Source of the DNA: a virus
Direction: 5' to 3' (one strand)
IMG/VR virus record: IMGVR_UViG_3300010339_000005
Coordinates: 1-40,294 of that record
Length of the DNA stretch: 40,294 nucleotides
Shown here: one piece after another, positions 31,728 through 37,729 of the stretch
Numbering within the stretch: the first letter of the stretch is position 1
How the letters are laid out: each line of letters starts with the position of its first letter
Position numbers and translations under genes: made by a program
The notes under the pieces: model-generated
What the model saw: only the letters and a program-made list of their open reading frames with translations
What the model was told of the DNA's origin: nothing
Database searches by the model: none

Positions 31728-32112
31728 TTGTATTCGTACTATAAACATCGTCGAGAAGTTCAAGAAGATTCCCGACGGATGGGGTGGTCAGGAAACTAAA
31801 AAGCCCGCACCCAGAGCCATCCGAAAACTGAAGAAGATTCTGGAAACTCTAGAATTCGGCCACATGCCATGGCCCACTGTTAGTGTGGTAAGCAACGGTG
31901 GGTTTATGCTCACCTGGATTTCCCTGACTCGGGACATGATGATGACCGTAGATCCTGAAGGGGATGTTCAGTTCGCTACCGCGTTGAAGAAGATCGACAT
32001 TGATACTTGCGAGATAGTGGAGCGTTTGGATTCGGAAGGGATAGTAACCGATCTGACCACCATCGATCAAATGATGGCTTGGTATTGTACCGATAAGGCA
32101 TGTAACGCATAA
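31687..32112 (+). CDS. DGWGG-type small protein of unknown function
   Basis: This 141-residue protein overlaps the last 41 bases of the Clp-type gene. I place the start at ATG 31687 because GGAGG lies six bases upstream; an upstream in-frame TTG is less likely. It carries KIPDGWGGQETKKPAPRAI, a central PWPTVSVVSNGGFMLTW strand pair, and a helical C-terminus. The pattern PDGW-x-G ... P-x-P.A ... PTVS-x-x-x-x-GG-x-x-L-x-W recurs in a family of small bacterial and phage proteins, function unknown to me. Overlap suggests coupling to the ATPase. Confidence 0.65.
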   Translation: MMVGKTLEKPSTSSCIRTINIVEKFKKIPDGWGGQETKKPAPRAIRKLKKILETLEFGHMPWPTVSVVSNGGFMLTWISLTRDMMMTVDPEGDVQFATALKKIDIDTCEIVERLDSEGIVTDLTTIDQMMAWYCTDKACNA

Positions 32113-32146
32113 CACCGAACAGAGGGCCCCGCGAGGGACGGTGACT

Positions 32147-32175
32147 GGGTCGTAGTGCTCTGGACTGGGCGACCC
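32147..32175 (+). other. Leader hairpin before protease gene
   Basis: GGGTCG (32147-32152) pairs with CGACCC (32170-32175) across a 17-base loop in the GC-rich 74-base gap before the protease start at 32187. There is no T tract, so it is not a standard terminator; it ends next to the GAGGATA ribosome site and could affect initiation. Confidence 0.35.
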
Positions 32176-32186
32176 GTGAGGATACG

Positions 32187-32903
32187 ATGAAGCCACTTGT
32201 CCGATCGCTGCTATTGATTCTTCTTGGAGTCTCATTGCTGCTTTTCACCTTGAGACCACCACAACATCAACCCACCACTCAGCAACAACTCTATGAACAT
32301 AGGATTGTATTCATTGAGCCTGATGGAAGGGAAGGGAACGAGTGTACTGCGAGTGCTATAGGCCCGCATGCTATCCTAACAGCCGAGCACTGTGATGATA
32401 GGTATACTGGCATTTCTCACGAACTCCGTATAGATCTACTGTTCACCCACTATCACATTTTGGCGGGTGTAGTAGACAACCGAGACCACGTGATTTTATT
32501 TCTCGATGGTCCTGCTTTCAAGCATTACATACCAGAAGAAGACCTAGTTGATGTCAAACCTCCTAAACCAAACGAGAAGGTCTTCCTTTATGGTTATGGT
32601 GGAGACTCGTATCCAGGACGACGATTAGTTGGGAAGTTGGATTTAAACGCTCAAGAAAATGATACATCTGATGTGAATCAATCCAGTCAGTTGTTTTGGT
32701 ATACCTTCCATGTTATCCCAGGTGACAGTGGTTCCGCCATTTTTGGATCTGATGGTAGAGTGGTGGGAATTATTTCCTACGAGATAGTGAATGATGAAAA
32801 ACAGCAACAGGGTTCCGCTGGATTCGGTCTCGGCTTCCGAAAAGAAATGATAGAAAAAGTTCAATCCTTCACAGGGATAGACCCTTTGGTAACCTCTCCC
32901 TAA
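32187..32903 (+). CDS. Membrane-anchored trypsin-like serine protease
   Basis: The 238-residue protein starts with a basic, very hydrophobic segment (KPLVRSLLLILLGVSLLLFTL), a signal peptide or membrane anchor with no clear cleavage site, followed by a Gln/Pro-rich linker. The chymotrypsin-fold triad is visible: His68 in ILTAEHC, Asp100 in RDHVILFL and Ser181 in PGDSGSA, with later GRVVGIISY and GFGLGFR typical of the S1-pocket region. Length matches single-domain V8/trypsin-type proteases. Outside-facing location is predicted. In a tail-gene cluster it may process a virion protein or act on host envelope proteins. GTGAGGATA provides the ribosome site. Confidence 0.85.
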   Translation: MKPLVRSLLLILLGVSLLLFTLRPPQHQPTTQQQLYEHRIVFIEPDGREGNECTASAIGPHAILTAEHCDDRYTGISHELRIDLLFTHYHILAGVVDNRDHVILFLDGPAFKHYIPEEDLVDVKPPKPNEKVFLYGYGGDSYPGRRLVGKLDLNAQENDTSDVNQSSQLFWYTFHVIPGDSGSAIFGSDGRVVGIISYEIVNDEKQQQGSAGFGLGFRKEMIEKVQSFTGIDPLVTSP

Positions 32904-32926
32904 GGTAGTATTCTAGAGTTACGTCA

Positions 32927-32997
32927 GGAGGTGGGATTCCTTCAAGCGTGATCGACCGTTGCCGCGGTCATCCTCCTATCACTCTTTTCCCACCTCC
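32927..32997 (+). promoter_or_regulatory. Structured leader with sequestered Shine-Dalgarno
   Basis: GGAGGTGGGA (32927-32936) is the exact reverse complement of TCCCACCTCC (32988-32997), giving a perfect 10-bp stem. Inside, GAT-C-GACCG (32950-32958) pairs with CGGTC-ATC (32965-32972), with one bulged C. The AGGAGG ribosome-site sequence is thus buried in the outer stem and can alternatively pair with CCTCCT (32972-32977). A candidate GTG start lies inside and an ATG 11 bases after the stem. This could be a translational switch or a terminator-like element (the 3' arm is followed by CTTTTCTCC). Confidence 0.6.
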
Positions 32998-35900
32998 CTT
33001 TTCTCCTATGCCTAAAATCCCCTTCTCATCTATGGCGCAGTTCGTAGTACGGAATCCGTTCACTACAGCTGCCTCCATTTTTACCCCACTCTTTGCCAAG
33101 AATGAGGACAGGGGATACTTTCGTACAGCCCTAATCACCACCCCAATCATCTTTGCTACTGGAGCGGCTGTTCCTAAACTATTTGGTGGGGTGAGGGACT
33201 TTGCCATTCAGAGCGCCAGAACAGCCACAGAGGCAGCGGATATCCTAAAGATGGAGAAGTGGCAGCGCCATGAGCAACCAGTCATGGCTAATCTAAAGAG
33301 CCTATTCCAGAACCCTGGAAAAGGACCCAGTGCTGTCGACCAAATGACCTCGGCTTATCTGGTGGCTGAACGTCGTGGGCACAGGGACTTCCTCAAAGAG
33401 CAGCGAGTGCTGACCAAACTGTTCAATCGCCGTTTTGTAAAGACTACCGATCTATTGGCTAAAAGTGCGGCAGGAGAACTCGGAGCCCAGCTCCGTGTTG
33501 CGGAGATCGAGCGACTACAAAAGGGAGAGTTATTGACTAATGCTCTTCACGTGGCACGTCGCTCGTCTCTGACACCTACTGAATGGGCACAAGGAGCATT
33601 GGGAGAAGAAGCCAAGATCCTAAACCAGGATCAGATGGTAGCAATGTTCAATGAATACTCCAGCCGCCCTGAGTTCGTGAAGACCCTACGCAACCGACTA
33701 CGTGAACTGAACAGGCTTGATTATGAAGGCACTCTGAAGAGTTGGGGAGGTGTTCCAAGAACTGGAGCCACCACAAGAGTTCCTCTTGATTGGGATCTCG
33801 GATGGAACGATCCTTCTAGAGCGGCGTTTGAGGAGCAGGCGCCTGAAGCCTACAAGATGTTTGAGGCAGCCAAGAGGGCTGGAAGAATCCGTGGGATCGA
33901 ATTAGAACTATCCAAGGATGTAGTGTCAGGCAAGACTGGTAGGATCCTAAGCATCTCGGTTGAGCGTAGAGAAGGAGAGCATCTAAAGAACCTGGTTATC
34001 CCAATGGTTGATGCTGCCACTGGCACAGTTGTAATGCCTGGTGGAACGGCTGTTGGAGTGGGTGACTTTGTAATCGGCGCCGATCAAAATGTGTTCGATC
34101 TACCAACCTGGATTGGTAAGATGATGCTGGAGAATCCGAACATTCCTATTGAGTCGGCGTATCCAGGGGCTCCAAGTCTGTCTGGTGAAGTAGCAGCACA
34201 TGCCTATTGGCAGGCTGGCGATCCTCTGGATGCTCGTCGTGTCGCTGAACTAAGATCCTTCGGTGATGAAGGAACTGGGTTCTATACCGCCCAGGCTCGG
34301 CAGACCAGAGGTATGGTGGCAAAGGGAACTACTTTGCCACTATTCGAGAACGAGAAGCACAAGATGGTTACTTACGACGAACTCACTCCTAAACAAAGAG
34401 TGGCTTTGATTCGTTCAGATATCAACAGTGCCAGATTCATGCCAATGGCAAGTGAGGCTGGTGTCTATGAGCGCCGCTATGCTCTTCGTAGAGCGGCTAA
34501 CCTCTCTCCTTGGGGAGCCCCGAGTGCTGAGAAGCAGGATCCAATCTGGCGCTCGATCACTAAGGAATGGCAGATCGCTCCGAAGCCTGGAGTTCAGATT
34601 CCTGATTCTGCCAGACAGAAATGGAGCAGCACAGCCTGGGAATCTCTGACTGGTGCTGATACTCTTCCTGGAATCAGGGAGACTTTCGCCATGATTTCTC
34701 CACAGGATCGCGCAGCCCTAAGCGAGATGTCTCCCGCGGCAGCAGAGGCTATGTTCCCAGATCTATACAAGACTTATGGATCTGAACTACACGAGGCTCT
34801 ACGCAACTTCGGAGCCATGGGTGAGACAGTAACTTTCCGTGATCCAGAGCATGCTGGCATGTTCCAGGTAGAAGGCTCACGCACCTACCACATGCAAGAT
34901 GTAGGTGTAAGAGAAGGGCAGTCAGTTACCGAAGACATGGTTCTTGGGTTCAATGAGAAGAACCGTGTTCTGCCTATTGGGTCTGGTGTGGTCTCTGAGA
35001 TCGCCGAGACTGATACAGGGTTTGCTGTTAGCATCCGTCATGCTCTTGGTCTACAAGGAGCCAAGACAGATACCGCCGGCGTCAAAGGAATGGGTAGGGT
35101 TACCGAACACTTCGCAGCGATGCGTGACATCTTGAATCAACACTATCGCCGCATTGGTAGTAAGGATTATATCTCTTCGGATGTCAATGTTCTGGCTCCT
35201 GCCGAGTATGCTATGGACAAGATGGATCCTGCTCATACCTACATGGGATTGGCAGAAGACATCCTCAATCGCTTCGGTGAGAATGAAATCTCCAAAGGAT
35301 ACCTGGCTCGGATGGGTGAGCAGGGTATCACCTTCAACTATGGACAGTTGGTAATCGATGCTGCCAAGAATCAAATCGAGAGTGATAAGTTGGCGGCTGA
35401 GAGAATACTAACCCTGGCTCAGATCAACGAGGACTTCTTTGCTCAGGCGGGCGCCGCGCTCCGTACGGCTGGGCAGTCAAAGGATCCTATCTTCAATGCC
35501 TTCATCCAATCAGGTAGCACAAACTTGGGCGACTGGATGATGAAGAACCACCTGAGTCTGACCACCTATGCTTGGGATCACTCTCTGGTGAATACCCCAC
35601 GCTTCGCAACGATAACTCACGATGTCGGAACCTATCTGCGTATAGGAGGACAGAACGCCAGCCTGAAGGCTATACAGTCTCGCTTACAGACAGTATCTGG
35701 TGGAGATCCGAGACAGGCTTTGGAGTTTGGCAAGTCTCTATTCGCTGGGAAGTATTCAGGAAATGTCATTCCTGCCAGTGAAGCGTTCCTACAAAAAGCC
35801 AGCATACAATCCGCCGCGGGTAGGGCTGGATCTATCTTTGACCCAAGCATAGCCCAGTATAGAGAAAACTTCCAGATGACTCTGGCTAATGGTCAAGTTG

Positions 35901-37729
35901 TGCCTGTGCCAGGCACTGCTGCTTATGGAGCCGAGAGTCCTCAGTTTGCCCCAGGTGAGTATCAGACCCACCAGTGGCAACATACTTTACATGAGATGGC
36001 GGCAGAGAAAGATCCTGCTAAACTAGAAGCGATGAAAGGGAAGTTGCTGGATCAGTATTCGGAAGCATTCCTTACTGGTAAGCAGAGTGCTTTGCGTCCT
36101 CATGCCTTTGATCCTATGGGCGTTTCTGGAGTATTAGGAGTTGCGGCTGAGCAGGGAGATCCTTTCTTAGCCCGTCTGAGCCCTGAGGTTGTGGCAAGTA
36201 TCCGCAGCCAGAGAGTTCGCGAAGCCCTACAAAGGGGCGAAGATGTTGTTGGTTTGCTACACCGCCAGCCTACCAACTTCCTACCATTCTTGAAGTACAG
36301 AATGGATAAGTCATTGGCTGGAACTCGTGAGATTGCTACTTCCGAACGCGTCTCTCGTTTGATGTTCGGAGACGTCGATAAAGATAACGTCAATGCTCTG
36401 TTCTTCGATGTCAGCACACGGATGGAGAATAACAAACTGGTAATCCATGGCTGGGCAAATGATGAAGAGCGCGCGGCGGCTCAGGAAGCACTTGATGCTA
36501 TCCAGGGAGGAAAGCAAGCACAGATTATATCCTCGATGGAAGAAGTTCTCGGAACTTCTGAGGTGGCTAATCTCAATCAGGGATATACTCCGAAGTCTCT
36601 ATACGGTAGAACTGAGAAGTTCGCCAAGGGGGTTGCCGATCGTGCTCGGGTTGCTATAAACAGAACCGCTGGCGCCTCTATTGGAGGCTACTCCAACGAA
36701 CTGACTGAGGTTACTGAACACCTCGCCAGAAGTAAGTTCTTCGCTAATGATTATCAAGCCTCGGCTCGTTTGAATGCTTTGACTTTCAGCATGATCAGAC
36801 AGGCGCCTATCAGTGCTCGTAAGGCGCATGCTACTTTCAGTTTGGAGACGGCTTTACAGAAACTGAACCAGTTGAAGTCTTCTATTGCTAACGAAAACTC
36901 GACCGCTTCCGCCAATCAACTCATGGATACATTCATGGGGTTGGGCAAGACACTCCATGGAGAAGACTGGGTCACCAAGAAAGAGTATCAATACCTGACT
37001 GGTGAAAAGGCGATCTCCGACATGACTCAATGGGCTGCCACACGCACAGAGAAAGGGCGTTTGGCTAAGCAGGCTCTTACTGCTACTATAGATCAGGGAA
37101 GACCATTTGGTGAACAGTTCGCTGCTAAGAATCTGCCTCGCATAATGTCAGATGTTGAGGGAGTTCTTGGAGCACACCATGGTGGTAGAATGGCAGACGA
37201 ATCTGCTTCCCGACTGGGCTCTATTTCAGAGTTCCTGGCTGAAAAGGGAAGAGCAGTTGCTGGCACAGCCACTGGTAGGGCTGGTAAGTTTTTTGCCGAG
37301 CACGGTGCCAGTATGGCTGTCGGTCTTGGAGCATTGGCTGCTTTGGGCGTGGCTCTTACTCCAAACAAAAGACGTCCTATTGCTACTTTCAGCAGAACCA
37401 GTAGCAACAGATACCGCCCTGAGGAAATGATAGGTGTGCCTGGAGCTATACCAGGAGAACCAACACCAGGAGAAATGTCCAGCAATCCTCCGAGAAGGGT
37501 AATGGAAGGTAGTCCTGGAGTTCGTAAAGCAATGGTGGCTCCGATGAGGAATACATCTGACCTGACCGTTCAGATGCACGCCTTTGATCACTCCAGAGCC
37601 GCCGACACCGCTCGACAGGTGGCAATGATCCCTGGCAGCGGCGATACAAATGTAACCATCAACTACCGAGATCGCACCAAACTTCGCAGTCTAAGGACGA
37701 GAGAGCAGATCAGAGAAATACATGGCTAA
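32948..37729 (+). CDS. Candidate virion RNA polymerase (beta/beta-prime DPBB fusion), giant tail-cluster protein
   Basis: The frame encodes 1593 residues from GTG 32948; ATG 33008 (1573 residues) is an alternative, as the first 20 residues look unlike protein. Residues below count from the GTG. Residues about 655-770 follow RNA polymerase beta: GVREGQSVTEDMVLGF, then IGSGVVSEI, a strand ending SIRHALGL, G704-A-K706, K713-G, and later SSDVNVLAPAEYAMDKM in the place of the beta VD-x-x-LNPL-x-VPSRM element. Residues about 1099-1180 follow beta-prime: LLHR1106-QPT, then D1142-V-D1144-K-D1146 and an ANDEERAAAQEALD helix. Spacing R to first D is 36, versus 35 in E. coli. These are the metal-binding catalytic barrels. 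Hydrophobic segments near 57-75 and 1452-1472 suggest membrane passage or insertion. A bridge helix and trigger loop are not obvious. Likely injected polymerase; a plain structural role is the alternative. Confidence 0.7.
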   Translation: MIDRCRGHPPITLFPPPFSPMPKIPFSSMAQFVVRNPFTTAASIFTPLFAKNEDRGYFRTALITTPIIFATGAAVPKLFGGVRDFAIQSARTATEAADILKMEKWQRHEQPVMANLKSLFQNPGKGPSAVDQMTSAYLVAERRGHRDFLKEQRVLTKLFNRRFVKTTDLLAKSAAGELGAQLRVAEIERLQKGELLTNALHVARRSSLTPTEWAQGALGEEAKILNQDQMVAMFNEYSSRPEFVKTLRNRLRELNRLDYEGTLKSWGGVPRTGATTRVPLDWDLGWNDPSRAAFEEQAPEAYKMFEAAKRAGRIRGIELELSKDVVSGKTGRILSISVERREGEHLKNLVIPMVDAATGTVVMPGGTAVGVGDFVIGADQNVFDLPTWIGKMMLENPNIPIESAYPGAPSLSGEVAAHAYWQAGDPLDARRVAELRSFGDEGTGFYTAQARQTRGMVAKGTTLPLFENEKHKMVTYDELTPKQRVALIRSDINSARFMPMASEAGVYERRYALRRAANLSPWGAPSAEKQDPIWRSITKEWQIAPKPGVQIPDSARQKWSSTAWESLTGADTLPGIRETFAMISPQDRAALSEMSPAAAEAMFPDLYKTYGSELHEALRNFGAMGETVTFRDPEHAGMFQVEGSRTYHMQDVGVREGQSVTEDMVLGFNEKNRVLPIGSGVVSEIAETDTGFAVSIRHALGLQGAKTDTAGVKGMGRVTEHFAAMRDILNQHYRRIGSKDYISSDVNVLAPAEYAMDKMDPAHTYMGLAEDILNRFGENEISKGYLARMGEQGITFNYGQLVIDAAKNQIESDKLAAERILTLAQINEDFFAQAGAALRTAGQSKDPIFNAFIQSGSTNLGDWMMKNHLSLTTYAWDHSLVNTPRFATITHDVGTYLRIGGQNASLKAIQSRLQTVSGGDPRQALEFGKSLFAGKYSGNVIPASEAFLQKASIQSAAGRAGSIFDPSIAQYRENFQMTLANGQVVPVPGTAAYGAESPQFAPGEYQTHQWQHTLHEMAAEKDPAKLEAMKGKLLDQYSEAFLTGKQSALRPHAFDPMGVSGVLGVAAEQGDPFLARLSPEVVASIRSQRVREALQRGEDVVGLLHRQPTNFLPFLKYRMDKSLAGTREIATSERVSRLMFGDVDKDNVNALFFDVSTRMENNKLVIHGWANDEERAAAQEALDAIQGGKQAQIISSMEEVLGTSEVANLNQGYTPKSLYGRTEKFAKGVADRARVAINRTAGASIGGYSNELTEVTEHLARSKFFANDYQASARLNALTFSMIRQAPISARKAHATFSLETALQKLNQLKSSIANENSTASANQLMDTFMGLGKTLHGEDWVTKKEYQYLTGEKAISDMTQWAATRTEKGRLAKQALTATIDQGRPFGEQFAAKNLPRIMSDVEGVLGAHHGGRMADESASRLGSISEFLAEKGRAVAGTATGRAGKFFAEHGASMAVGLGALAALGVALTPNKRRPIATFSRTSSNRYRPEEMIGVPGAIPGEPTPGEMSSNPPRRVMEGSPGVRKAMVAPMRNTSDLTVQMHAFDHSRAADTARQVAMIPGSGDTNVTINYRDRTKLRSLRTREQIREIHG

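Noticed and set aside
32927-32997. A 71-base region with 7-bp acceptor-like arms, considered as a tRNA
   Set aside because: No T-arm stem or TTC-type T loop at the required place and no anticodon arm; the outer stem is 10 bp. A structured leader is a better reading.
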